This document shows positions 1 through 8,313 of a DNA stretch of 64,000 bases, piece after piece. The notes under the pieces are model-generated. The model saw only the letters and a program-made list of their open reading frames with translations, made no database searches and was not told the origin of the DNA. The position numbers and the translations under genes are program-made. Source of the DNA: Falsiroseomonas ponticola (GTDB lineage: Bacteria; Pseudomonadota; Alphaproteobacteria; Acetobacterales; Acetobacteraceae); NCBI RefSeq assembly GCF_016805305.1, contig NZ_JAERQN010000016.1, positions 1 through 64,000 of the forward strand, given 5' to 3'. Positions within the stretch are counted from its first letter, which is position 1, and each line of letters starts with the position of its first letter.

Positions 1-28
1 AGATCAGTCGACAACGCTCTCGTCATGG

Positions 29-55
29 GCTGCTGGCCTCCGCCCAGCCAGCAGC
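29..55. other. Inverted repeat (9-bp stem, 9-nt loop)
   Basis: GCTGCTGGC at 29-37 is exactly complementary to GCCAGCAGC at 47-55. No T-run follows on either strand, so it is not a canonical intrinsic terminator. It lies about 170 bases beyond the stop of the Lrp gene, in 224 bases at the window edge where I see no convincing gene. It could be a terminator stem for a gene outside the window. Confidence 0.35.
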
Positions 56-224
56 TTGAATCAGAAATCAGCCCAAGCCGGAATCCCCAATCCGATTCCG
101 TCTATGACGATCACGCTCTAGGCGCCGGACGCGGCCGATGCTGGTTGCATCGGCAAGTCCGGCAACGCCGCAGGGGAGGAAAAGACCCGCGGAACCGACC
201 CGTCCGGTGTTTTCAAACGGTCTC

Positions 225-716
225 TCACTCCTCGAAGAACTTCTCCAGCGGGTAGTGGCGTTTCACGAAGACGGATTTGATGACGACGTAGGAGAAGTAT
301 TTCTCGATGCCGATGTTGCGGGCCAGCAGGCTCTCGATGATCTCCTGGTAGTGCTGGATGCCGCGCGTGAGGAACTTCAGCATGTAGTCGTAGCCGCCGG
401 AGACGAGGTGGCATTCCAGGATCTCGTCCACGCCGCGGATCGCGTTCTCGAAGCGGGAGAAGTCCTGCATGCGGTGGTCGGCCAGCGTCACCTCGGTAAA
501 GATGGAGGTGGTCTCCCCCAGCTTGCGCAACTGTATGTCGGCGCCATAGCCGGTGATGTAGCCCGCCTTCTCCAGCCGCTTCACGCGCACCAGGCAGGGG
601 CTGGCGGAAAGGCCCACGGCATCCGCCAGTTCAACATTGGTTACCCGCGCATTCTTCTGGAGGTGGACGAGAATGCGCAGGTCGATCCGGTCGAGCTTCG
701 GGAGCCCGTTGTCCAT
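225..716 (-). CDS. Lrp/AsnC family transcriptional regulator
   Basis: A 163-residue protein of normal Lrp/AsnC length. Residues 1-60 form the winged helix-turn-helix (KLDRIDLRILVHLQKNARVT, then ELADAVGLSASPCLVRVKRL), and the rest is the ligand-binding RAM domain ending in KSVFVKRHYPLEKFFEE. These proteins bind DNA as oligomers and usually sense an amino acid. I chose the ATG at 716 because it begins just before the conserved start of the family; a GTG at 758 would add 14 unconserved residues. It lies 71 bases after the hydroxyacid dehydrogenase gene on the same strand and may be its co-transcribed regulator. The ligand is unknown. Confidence 0.9.
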   Translation of the reverse strand: MDNGLPKLDRIDLRILVHLQKNARVTNVELADAVGLSASPCLVRVKRLEKAGYITGYGADIQLRKLGETTSIFTEVTLADHRMQDFSRFENAIRGVDEILECHLVSGGYDYMLKFLTRGIQHYQEIIESLLARNIGIEKYFSYVVIKSVFVKRHYPLEKFFEE

Positions 717-787
717 CGTGTTGCCAGCCCCCTGTGTTGCGGCCACGGTAGATTCCACCGTGGGTGGATGACAAGCGGCAAGGGCCC

Positions 788-1714
788 TCAGTAGCCGCGG
801 GCGCGGTCCACCAGGCCCAGCATAGGCTCCCCGCGCGCATGCCGGTCGATATTGTCGAGCACCGCGTCAACCGCGGTTTCCGGCTGGGTCATGCTGGCGA
901 CATGCGGCGTCAGCCAGAGGCGCGGATGGGTCCAGAACGGGTGTCCGGGCGGCAGGGGCTCGGGCTCCGCCACGTCCAGGATGGCGGCGGAGAGCTGCCC
1001 GGAATCGAGCGCCGCCAGCAGATCCTGCTGCACCAGGTGGCCGCCCCGGCCGGTGTTCACCAGGCAGGCGCCGCGCGGCAGCTGCGCGAGCAGGTCGCGG
1101 TCCAGGATTCCCCGCGTTTCCGCCGTCAGCGGCAGCAGGCAGACCAGGATGTCGCAGCCCGCGAGGAAGCCCGGCAGCGCCGCCGCGCCGGCATGGGTCT
1201 CCACGCCCGGGACCGCCCGCGCCGAGCGGCTCCAGGCGGAGAGCTGGAAGCCGAAGGGGGCGAGCGCCGCGAGCACCGCGCGCGACAATTCCCCGAGGCC
1301 GAGGATGCCGACACGGCGGCGCGATGCCGGATGGACGCGGATGGGCTGCCACCGCTCCGCCCGCTGCTGTCCCAGATAGGCCGGCATGTCCCGATGCAGC
1401 GCCAGGACGGCCATGGTGACGTATTCCACCATGCCGCCGATGATCCCGGGTTCCACCATGCGAACCAGGGGCAGATGCGGCGGCAGCGCCGAGAGGTCGA
1501 ACTGGTCCACCCCCGCGCCGACGGAGAACACCACCTCCAGCTTCGGGAAACGCGTTGCGAGGTCAGGCGGCGGCAGCCAGGCCGCGAGGTAGCGGACCGC
1601 CTCGGGATCGCCGGTCTCCGGCCAGACATGGAAGGCGAGGCCGGGGCGCTTGCGCGCCAGGATGCGGCCCCATTCGGCGCCGCGGACCGGGTCCGCCTTG
1701 TAGACCAGCGCCAT
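788..1714 (-). CDS. D-2-hydroxyacid dehydrogenase, glyoxylate/hydroxypyruvate reductase type
   Basis: A 308-residue NAD(P)H-dependent D-2-hydroxyacid dehydrogenase, closest in layout to GhrA-type reductases that reduce glyoxylate or hydroxypyruvate in the cytoplasm. The cofactor loop is GLGELS at 139-144; the third glycine of the usual GxGxxG is serine. The catalytic set is visible: Arg223 in NTGRGG, Glu252 in EPEPLP and His271 in TPHVAS. Its ATG shares one base with the stop of the upstream acetyltransferase gene (TGATG), which suggests coupled translation. The substrate cannot be fixed from sequence; other 2-oxoacids are possible. Confidence 0.88.
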   Translation of the reverse strand: MALVYKADPVRGAEWGRILARKRPGLAFHVWPETGDPEAVRYLAAWLPPPDLATRFPKLEVVFSVGAGVDQFDLSALPPHLPLVRMVEPGIIGGMVEYVTMAVLALHRDMPAYLGQQRAERWQPIRVHPASRRRVGILGLGELSRAVLAALAPFGFQLSAWSRSARAVPGVETHAGAAALPGFLAGCDILVCLLPLTAETRGILDRDLLAQLPRGACLVNTGRGGHLVQQDLLAALDSGQLSAAILDVAEPEPLPPGHPFWTHPRLWLTPHVASMTQPETAVDAVLDNIDRHARGEPMLGLVDRARGY

Positions 1715-2568
1715 CAGCCCAGCGCCTGGCTGGCCAGGGCGAAGGAGCGTACCGCGGCGGGCGTGGATGGCGTGCCGCGGACCATGCGCGTCACCACATC
1801 CACCTCCGGCAGCCCGGCCGCCTGGAGCCAGGGGGAGAGGCCGCTGTCATCGGTCACGTCGATGCGGAGGAATTCGCCCTGCCGCTGGCCCAGCCAATGC
1901 GCGACCAGCAGCCGCGCCGCTTCCTCATCCGGCGCCACCACGGGGCCGATGACCTTGCCGCGGCCGAAGCGGCGCAGCATGGCGTAGCCGCAGGCCAGGC
2001 CGCCGCGGTCCAGCACGATGGCTTCCGCATCGCCCAGCAGCGCGGCCAGCATCGGCGCGCGCGCCATGCCGCAGGCGGCGGTGTCCAGCGCCGCGAGTAC
2101 GGAGAGGTCCGCGCGCCCGGCGGGACGCAGGCGCTCGCCCGGGCGGGGCGCCTGGAAGCCGACGCTGAAGGCGGCGCCCTGGTGCTGGCGGATGGCGCCG
2201 GTGCGGGCGAAGCCCAGGCTGCGGTACAGCGGCTCCCCTTCCGGCGTCGCGTGCAGCTGGATGCTGCGCGGGCCGAGCTGCGCGATGCAGGCTTCCATCA
2301 GCCGCCGCCCCAGCCCCCGCCCCTGATGCGCCGGCGCCACGATGACCATGCCGAGCGTTCCCCATTCCCGGCCGAAGGACCAGGTGATGGCGGTGCCGAC
2401 CAGCTGGCGCGCGGATTCCAGCGCGATGCCCTGGCCGATGCCGAGCGCGAAGTGCCAGTCCTCCGTCCGGTGCGGCCAGCGCACGGCGGCGGAAAGCGCT
2501 TGCGCGGCCTCCAGATCCGCTGGCAGCAGCGCGCGCATGATCGGCTGTGTATCGGCCTGCGCCTTCAT
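1714..2568 (-). CDS. GNAT family N-acetyltransferase, YitH-like two-domain
   Basis: A 284-residue acetyltransferase. The N-terminal GNAT domain carries the acetyl-CoA loop QGRGLG at 82-87 after a VIVAP strand. The C-terminal half (about 150-270, with GYAMLRRFGRGKVIGPVVAP) resembles the second GNAT-like domain of YitH-type proteins (Acetyltransf_18). The ATG at 2568 is preceded by GGAGGG at good spacing; the reading frame stays open far upstream, but that extension is compositional noise. First gene of an apparent three-gene minus-strand unit with the dehydrogenase and the Lrp regulator. The acceptor substrate is unknown. Confidence 0.85.
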   Translation of the reverse strand: MKAQADTQPIMRALLPADLEAAQALSAAVRWPHRTEDWHFALGIGQGIALESARQLVGTAITWSFGREWGTLGMVIVAPAHQGRGLGRRLMEACIAQLGPRSIQLHATPEGEPLYRSLGFARTGAIRQHQGAAFSVGFQAPRPGERLRPAGRADLSVLAALDTAACGMARAPMLAALLGDAEAIVLDRGGLACGYAMLRRFGRGKVIGPVVAPDEEAARLLVAHWLGQRQGEFLRIDVTDDSGLSPWLQAAGLPEVDVVTRMVRGTPSTPAAVRSFALASQALG

Positions 2569-2793
2569 CCTGACCCTCCATCCGCCACGGCAGGGTGGAC
2601 CGGGGCGCGAAGCATGGGCTTCCGAAGTTCGGGCGCTTTCAGGCATTTTCCACTTCGCGATTCCCGCCACGCAGCGGCTGCCGCGCCCGCGCCGCGAAAC
2701 AGCAGGATCTGCGCCGGGCCGCCCCGTGCAACACCTTCCCTGCGCCGTGACGGCGCCTAGCATGCAGGGCCACTCGATGCGGGAGCGCAGGCC

Positions 2794-3462
2794 ATGACGA
2801 ATCTCCGGCCGAAATACGTGACCTTCGACTGCTACGGCACCCTCACCTGGTTCCAGGTGGGAGAGGTGACGAAACGGCTGATGGCGGACCGCGTGCCGGA
2901 AGGGCTGATGCCGGCATTCCTGCGCGACTTCACCTGGTATCGCTTCGACCAGGTGCTGGGCGCCTGGGCGCCCTATGTCGATGTGCTGAAGGCGTCGCTG
3001 GAACGCACCTGCCGCAAGCATGGCATCAAGTTCCGGGAGGAGGATGGCCAGGCGCTGTACGAGGCGGTGCCGACATGGGGCCCGCATGCCGATGTGCCGG
3101 AGCCGCTGAAGCGCGTGGCGGCGAAGGTGCCGCTGGTGATCCTGTCCAACGCCTCCGACGACCAGATCATGTCGAACGTCGCGCTGCTGCAGGCGCCCTT
3201 CCACAAGGTCTTCACCGCGCAGCAGGCGCAGGCCTACAAGCCACGCATGCAGGCCTTCGAATACATGTTCGACATGCTGGGCTGCGGGCCGCAGGATGTG
3301 CTGCATGTCTCCGCCAGCTATCGCTACGACATCATCCCGGCCTATGGGCTGGGGGTGGCGAACACGCTCTTCGTCAATCGCGGCTATGAGCCGGAGATCC
3401 CCTATTACGGCGCCCACCAGGCGACGACGATCGAGGGCCTGGCCCAGCTGATCGGCGTGTGA
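2794..3462 (+). CDS. HAD superfamily hydrolase, haloacid dehalogenase type II
   Basis: A 222-residue protein matching the L-2-haloacid dehalogenase (HAD type II) family. Motif I is TFDCYGTL with nucleophile Asp12, motif II has Ser118 in ILSNAS, motif III has Lys149 in YKPR, and motif IV is the SASYRYD segment ending at Asp179. Family members remove halide from short 2-haloacids, but many close relatives are dehalogenase-like only. The ATG has GGAG just upstream. It is followed after 7 bases by a flavin amine oxidase and probably shares its mRNA. It is divergent from the acetyltransferase gene across 225 bases. Confidence 0.88.
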   Translation: MTNLRPKYVTFDCYGTLTWFQVGEVTKRLMADRVPEGLMPAFLRDFTWYRFDQVLGAWAPYVDVLKASLERTCRKHGIKFREEDGQALYEAVPTWGPHADVPEPLKRVAAKVPLVILSNASDDQIMSNVALLQAPFHKVFTAQQAQAYKPRMQAFEYMFDMLGCGPQDVLHVSASYRYDIIPAYGLGVANTLFVNRGYEPEIPYYGAHQATTIEGLAQLIGV

Positions 3463-3469
3463 GGGCGCG

Positions 3470-4747
3470 ATGAAGCTTGCCTCCTACTGGCTGGATACCG
3501 CGAAGCCCTTCGCCGGCGCCGTGCCGGGGCCGGTGGAAGGGCGTGCCGACGTCGTCGTGGTGGGGGCGGGATTCACGGGGCTTTCCGCCGCGCTCGCGCT
3601 GGCGCGGCGCGGGGCTTCCGTCACCGTGCTGGAAGCCGGCAAGGTCGCGGCCGGTGCCTCCGGCCGCAATGGCGGGCATGTCAACAACGGCACGGCGCAT
3701 GACTATGCGGGCCTGGCCGCAACGCTGGGGCCGGACCACGCCCGCGCGCTGTACCATGCCTTCGATGCGGCGGTGGACACGGTGGAGCGGATCGTGCGGG
3801 AGGAGCAGATCCAGTGCGACTTCCGCCGCGCCGGCAAGATCAAGCTGGCCGCCAAGCCCGCGCATTACGAGAAGCTGGCCCGCAGCTTCGAGATCCTGAA
3901 CCGCGACTGCGATCCCGATACCGAACTGGTGCCGCGGGAGCGCATCCGCGACGAGATCGGATCCGATGCCTTCTTCGGCGGGCTGCTCTATCGCAAGAGC
4001 GCCATGATGCATATGGGCCGCTTCGGGGCGGGGCTGGCCGATGCGGCATCCCGCGCCGGCGCGCGCATCGTGGAGAATGCGCCCGTCACCGCGCTGACGC
4101 GCCTGCATGGCCATGCGCATCGCGTGGTGACGCCGAAGGGCACGATCGAGGCCGCGCAGGTGCTGGTGGCGACGGGGCCCAGCCGCGAGGGTCCCTTCGC
4201 CTGGTTCCGCCGCCGCCTTGTGCCGGTCGGTAGCTTCATCGTGGTGACGGAACCGCTTTCGCCGGCGGAGATCGACAGCATCATGCCGACGCGGCGCACG
4301 GCGACCACCAGCAAGTATATCGGCAACTACTTCCGCATCAGCCCCGACAGCCGGCTGATCTGGGGCGGCCGCGCGCGCTTCGCCATGTCCAACCCCACCG
4401 AGGATGCGAAGAGCGGCGACGTGCTGCGGGCGCAACTCGACGCCACCTTCCCGCAGATGCGCGGCGTCCGCCTGGATTATTGCTGGGGCGGGCTGGTGGA
4501 CATGACGGAGGATCGCCTGCCCCGCGCGGGGGAGCATGAGGGGCTGTTCTACGCCATGGGCCTGTCGGGCCATGGCGCGCAGATGTCGGTGCATCTCGGC
4601 CAGCAGATGGCGCGCGTGATGGCGGGCGAGGCCGGTGCGAACCCGCTGGCGCGGCTGGACTGGAAGGCGATCCGCTTCAACTACGGCACGCCCTGGTTCC
4701 TGCCGCTCGTCGGCGCCTATTACGGGCTCAAGGACCGGCTGGAATAG
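3470..4747 (+). CDS. FAD-dependent oxidoreductase, DAO family, PuuB/OrdL-like
   Basis: A 425-residue flavoenzyme of the D-amino-acid-oxidase fold. The N-terminal dinucleotide site is VVVGAGFTGLSAALALARRG, followed by the GASGRNGG loop typical of gamma-glutamylputrescine oxidase-like proteins; the C-terminal FAD segment is YAMGLSGHGAQMS. Such enzymes oxidise secondary or primary amines to an aldehyde or imino acid with release of peroxide. An aminotransferase and peptide/opine-type importer lie next door on the other strand, which fits amine catabolism (inference). The last 20 bases overlap the end of the convergent ABC ATPase gene. The exact amine is not determinable. Confidence 0.85.
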   Translation: MKLASYWLDTAKPFAGAVPGPVEGRADVVVVGAGFTGLSAALALARRGASVTVLEAGKVAAGASGRNGGHVNNGTAHDYAGLAATLGPDHARALYHAFDAAVDTVERIVREEQIQCDFRRAGKIKLAAKPAHYEKLARSFEILNRDCDPDTELVPRERIRDEIGSDAFFGGLLYRKSAMMHMGRFGAGLADAASRAGARIVENAPVTALTRLHGHAHRVVTPKGTIEAAQVLVATGPSREGPFAWFRRRLVPVGSFIVVTEPLSPAEIDSIMPTRRTATTSKYIGNYFRISPDSRLIWGGRARFAMSNPTEDAKSGDVLRAQLDATFPQMRGVRLDYCWGGLVDMTEDRLPRAGEHEGLFYAMGLSGHGAQMSVHLGQQMARVMAGEAGANPLARLDWKAIRFNYGTPWFLPLVGAYYGLKDRLE

Positions 4748-6542
4748 CGGCCTGCATCAGCGCCGCCTCGTCGCGGTGGCAGAGGATCTCGGCCCCCTTG
4801 CCGAGGGCGCGGCGCGGCGGGGGCGTGACGTCGCAGAGGCCGGGCATCGCCAGGCCGCAGCGCGGGAAGAAGGCGCAGGCCGGCCGGGCGCCGATGGTCA
4901 CGTCCGGCCCGCGCACGCTGCCGCGACGTTCCAGCCAGCCCTGGCGCAACTCCGGCACGGAGGAGATCAGCAGGTTGGTGTAGGGATGCCACGGCGCTTC
5001 CTGGATGGCGCGGCGGCTGCCGGCTTCCACCCTTTCGCCGGCATAGAGCACCATCACCTCGTCGCAGACGCTGCGGACCGTGTGCAGGTCGTGGCTGATG
5101 AACATGGTGGAGAGGCCGAGGTCGCGCCGCAGCCCATCCATCAGGTCGAGGATCGCGGCGCCGACGACGGTATCGAGCGCCGAGGTCACCTCGTCGCACA
5201 GGATGAGGTCGGGCTCCGCCGCCAGCGCGCGGGCCAGGTTCACGCGCTGCTTCTGGCCGCCTGACAATTCGCCGGGTTGCCGGCCGGCGACGGAAGCGGG
5301 CAGTTGCACCAGGTCCAGCAGCCGCTTCACCCGCGCATCGGCCGCCGCGCCCTTCACGCCGTGGAAGAAGGCGATCGGCCGGCCGAGAATGGCGGCGACG
5401 GAACTGCGCGGGTTCAGCGCGGTATCCGCGCTCTGGAACACCAGTTGGATGCGGCGCAGCTGCGCCGGCGTGCGGCGGGCCAGGGCCGGCGGCAGCGTTG
5501 TGCCATCCAGCACCACCGCGCCCCGCGCGGCGGGCAGCAGCCCGGCGATGACGCGCGCCAGGGTGGATTTGCCGCTGCCGCTTTCCCCGATGACGCCGAG
5601 GGAGGAGCCGCGGCGGATGGTGAAGTCGATGTCGCGCAGCACGGGCAGGGCGGGGACGCCGGCGGCATCCGCGCGGCCATAGCCGGCGGTCAGGCCCCGC
5701 ACCTCCAGCAGGGGTGGCGCATCGGGCGCGGCGGCGGCGCCGCGGGGCGTGGGCGCGGCCGCGGCCGCGGCCAACAGGCTTTGCGTATAGGGATGCTTGG
5801 GCGCGGACAGGATCTCGCCCGTCGGCCCGATCTCCTGCATCTCCCCGTTGCGCAGCACCAGGATGCGGTCGGCCATCTGCGCGACCACGGCGAGGTCATG
5901 GGAGACATAGACGGCGCTGGTGCCGCTGCCCTTCACCACCTGCTTGAAGGCGCGCAGCACCTCGATCTGCGTCGTGACGTCGAGCGCGGTGGTGGGTTCA
6001 TCCAGCACCACCAGCTCCGGCTCCGCGATCAGGGCCATGGCCGCCATCAGCCGCTGGAGCTGGCCGCCCGAGACCTGGTGCGGGTAGCGCGCGCCGATGC
6101 GGGTGGGATCGGGCAGGGCGAGCGCGCGGAACAGCGCGACGGCGCGCGCCTCGGCCGCCGCCGTGCTGCCGATGCCGTGCAGCATCGCCATCTCCGTCAC
6201 CTGCGCCATGATGGTGAGCGACGGGTTGAAGGAGGCGGCGGCGGATTGCGCGACGTAGGAGACGCGGCGGCCGCGGAAGTCGCGCAGCGCCGACTTCGAC
6301 AGGCCGAGGACATCCGTGCCGCCGAGCCGGATGCTGCCGCCGGCGATGTGGCAGCCGGGCTTGGCGTAGCCCAGAAGCGACAGGGCGATGGTTGTCTTGC
6401 CCGATCCGCTTTCCCCGATCAGGGCCAGGACCTCGCCCTTCGCCAGGGTGAAGGAGGCATCGCGGACGATCGGCACTTCCTGCCCCGCCGCGTTACGGGC
6501 GCGGACCTCGAGGTTGCGGACCTCCAGCAGGGGCGGGGTCAA
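4728..6542 (-). CDS. Peptide/opine ABC transporter ATPase, DppD-DppF fusion
   Basis: A 604-residue protein with two complete ABC ATPase domains in tandem. Domain 1 has Walker A GESGSGKTT at 43-51, signature VSGGQLQR and Walker [13 protein letters not shown]. Domain 2 begins near residue 270 with a second GESGSGKST, LSGGQKQR and LILCDEVTSALD, and ends with the oligopeptide-transporter C-terminal segment containing CAFFPRC. It would energise the two permeases encoded just upstream. The start is a TTG at 6542 overlapping the preceding permease stop (TTGA); conserved sequence begins at once (LLEVRNLEV), so no later start is likely. Two-gene arrangements are the commoner form of this pair. Confidence 0.93.
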   Translation of the reverse strand: MTPPLLEVRNLEVRARNAAGQEVPIVRDASFTLAKGEVLALIGESGSGKTTIALSLLGYAKPGCHIAGGSIRLGGTDVLGLSKSALRDFRGRRVSYVAQSAAASFNPSLTIMAQVTEMAMLHGIGSTAAAEARAVALFRALALPDPTRIGARYPHQVSGGQLQRLMAAMALIAEPELVVLDEPTTALDVTTQIEVLRAFKQVVKGSGTSAVYVSHDLAVVAQMADRILVLRNGEMQEIGPTGEILSAPKHPYTQSLLAAAAAAPTPRGAAAAPDAPPLLEVRGLTAGYGRADAAGVPALPVLRDIDFTIRRGSSLGVIGESGSGKSTLARVIAGLLPAARGAVVLDGTTLPPALARRTPAQLRRIQLVFQSADTALNPRSSVAAILGRPIAFFHGVKGAAADARVKRLLDLVQLPASVAGRQPGELSGGQKQRVNLARALAAEPDLILCDEVTSALDTVVGAAILDLMDGLRRDLGLSTMFISHDLHTVRSVCDEVMVLYAGERVEAGSRRAIQEAPWHPYTNLLISSVPELRQGWLERRGSVRGPDVTIGARPACAFFPRCGLAMPGLCDVTPPPRRALGKGAEILCHRDEAALMQAAIPAGP

Positions 6543-7354
6543 TGCCCGTCCCCTTCGCGCCGGCCGCCGCCGAGCACGTCGATCGCCAGGTTCACGCCGA
6601 TGGTGAGGGAGGCGATGGCGAAGGCGGGCATCAGCACCGCGGGCGCGGCTTCATGCAGCCCGGCCATGTTCTCCCGCACCAGCGATCCCCAATCGGCGTT
6701 GGGCGGCTGCACGCCGAGGCCGAGGAAGCTCATCCCCGCCAGCAGCAGCACGATGTAGACGAAGCGCAGGCCGAAATCGGCCAGCACGGGACCGATGATG
6801 TTGGGCAGGATCTCCGCGCGCACGAGGTAGAGCGTGCCCTCGCCGCGTGCCCGCGCCACCGTCACGAAATCCTGCGCATTGACCGTGACGGCCAGCGACC
6901 GCGCGATGCGGTAGGCGCCGGGCGTGTAGATGATCCCGGCCATCAGGATCAGCACGGGCACGGAGGAGCCGAAGGCGGCGACGACGACGAGGGCGAACAT
7001 CTTGCTCGGGATGGAGATCAGCGTATCCAGCGCCCGGCTGATGGCGCCATCCACCAGCCCGCCCCAGACGGCGGCGCACATGCCGAGCATGAGGCCGCTG
7101 CCGCTGGCGATCATCGCCGCGACCAGCGCGACGCCCACCGTGTAGCGCGTGCCATGCAGCACGCGGCTCAGCATGTCGCGGCCGAGATAGTCGGTGCCGA
7201 GCGGGAATTCCGCGCTGACGGGCAGGAAGACCTCCATGTCCACGATCTTGCCGGCGGGATGCGGCGCCACGGCCGCGCCGAAGACTGCCATGGCGACCCA
7301 GAAGGCGAGGATCAGCAGGCCGAGGATCCCGGCGAGGGAGAGGCGCCGCATCAT
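6539..7354 (-). CDS. ABC transporter permease, DppC family
   Basis: A 271-residue inner-membrane permease. Hydrophobic segments include the N-terminal one (LSLAGILGLLILAFWVAMAV) and several later ones, with the DppC hallmark GTDYLGRDMLSRVLHGTRYT near residue 55 and the cytoplasmic coupling loop around VTVARARGEGTLYLVRAEIL. The ATG at 7354 overlaps the stop of the DppB-type gene; a longer frame upstream is a shadow of that gene. The stop overlaps the start of the fused ATPase. Pairs with the neighbouring DppB-type permease to form the channel. Confidence 0.92.
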   Translation of the reverse strand: MMRRLSLAGILGLLILAFWVAMAVFGAAVAPHPAGKIVDMEVFLPVSAEFPLGTDYLGRDMLSRVLHGTRYTVGVALVAAMIASGSGLMLGMCAAVWGGLVDGAISRALDTLISIPSKMFALVVVAAFGSSVPVLILMAGIIYTPGAYRIARSLAVTVNAQDFVTVARARGEGTLYLVRAEILPNIIGPVLADFGLRFVYIVLLLAGMSFLGLGVQPPNADWGSLVRENMAGLHEAAPAVLMPAFAIASLTIGVNLAIDVLGGGRREGDGH

Positions 7355-8295
7355 TGGTGTCGCAGCCGAGGGTTGGACAGGATGGCGACGATGTCGGCCG
7401 TGGTGACAAGCACCAGGTAGGCGGCGCAGAACAGCATGGCGCAGGCCTGCACCACCGGCAGGTCGCGCTGCGCGACGCCATCCACCATCAGCTTGGCGAC
7501 ACCGGGGTAGTTGAAGATCGTCTCCACGATGATGACGCCGCCCAGCAGGTAGGAGAGGCTGAGCGCCACGGCGTTGGCGATGGGGCCGATGGCGTTCGGC
7601 AGGGCATGGCGCAGCACGACGCGCAGCGGGCTGACGCCCTTGAGGACCGCCATCTCCACATAGGGTGCGCGGAGCTGGTCGATGATGGCGGCGCGCGTCA
7701 TGCGCACCATCTGCGCGACGATGACGCAGCACAGCGCGAAGACCGGCAGCGCGAAGACGCGGAAGAACTGCGCGACGGAGGTGATGTCCGCCGTGGTGGA
7801 CAGCGCCGAGAGCCAGCGGAGCTGCACCGCGAAGACGATGACGGCTGCCGTGGCCACCAGGAACTCCGGCACGGAGACGACGGAGAGCGTCAACATCGAC
7901 ACCGCGCGGTCATAGGCGCTGCCACGATACATCGCGGCCGTGATGCCGATGGTGAGCGCGAGGGGCACGGAGACCGCCGCCGTCGCCGCCGCCAGCATCA
8001 GGGAATTGGGCAGGCGCGATCCGATCAGCTGCGCGACCGGCATGTTGCTGGCCAGCGAACGGCCGAAATCGCCGGTCGCCAGGCCCTGCAGCCAGGCGAG
8101 GTAGCGAAGATGGCCCGGCAGGTCGAGGCCGAGCCGCGCGCGCAGCCCGGCCACCGTCTCCCGCGTCGCGTACTGCCCCAGCAGTTCCTCCGCCGCGTCG
8201 CCCGGCAGCAGGCTCGTGATGGCGAAGATCGCCAGCGAGACCAGCAGCAGGGAGACGATGCCGAGGCCGAGCCGGGCGGCGACCAGCCTCAGCAT
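7351..8295 (-). CDS. ABC transporter permease, DppB family
   Basis: A 314-residue inner-membrane permease with the DppB N-terminal pattern (membrane helix, then LLPGDAAEELLGQYATRETV and LRARLGLDLPGHLRYLAWLQ) and the coupling loop near LRAPYVEMAVLKGVSPLRVV. I use the ATG at 8295; a GTG at 8301 is two codons earlier. It starts 18 bases after the stop of the binding-protein gene and its stop overlaps the DppC-type ATG. Middle member of the 11270-4728 minus-strand operon. Confidence 0.92.
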   Translation of the reverse strand: MLRLVAARLGLGIVSLLLVSLAIFAITSLLPGDAAEELLGQYATRETVAGLRARLGLDLPGHLRYLAWLQGLATGDFGRSLASNMPVAQLIGSRLPNSLMLAAATAAVSVPLALTIGITAAMYRGSAYDRAVSMLTLSVVSVPEFLVATAAVIVFAVQLRWLSALSTTADITSVAQFFRVFALPVFALCCVIVAQMVRMTRAAIIDQLRAPYVEMAVLKGVSPLRVVLRHALPNAIGPIANAVALSLSYLLGGVIIVETIFNYPGVAKLMVDGVAQRDLPVVQACAMLFCAAYLVLVTTADIVAILSNPRLRHQ

Positions 8296-8313
8296 GGGCA
8301 CCGCCCCGCCATC

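Noticed and set aside
2742-2756. GCGCCG/CGGCGC inverted repeat before the HAD gene as a regulatory site
   Set aside because: Six-base all-GC arms are frequent by chance at this base composition, and nothing else supports the site.
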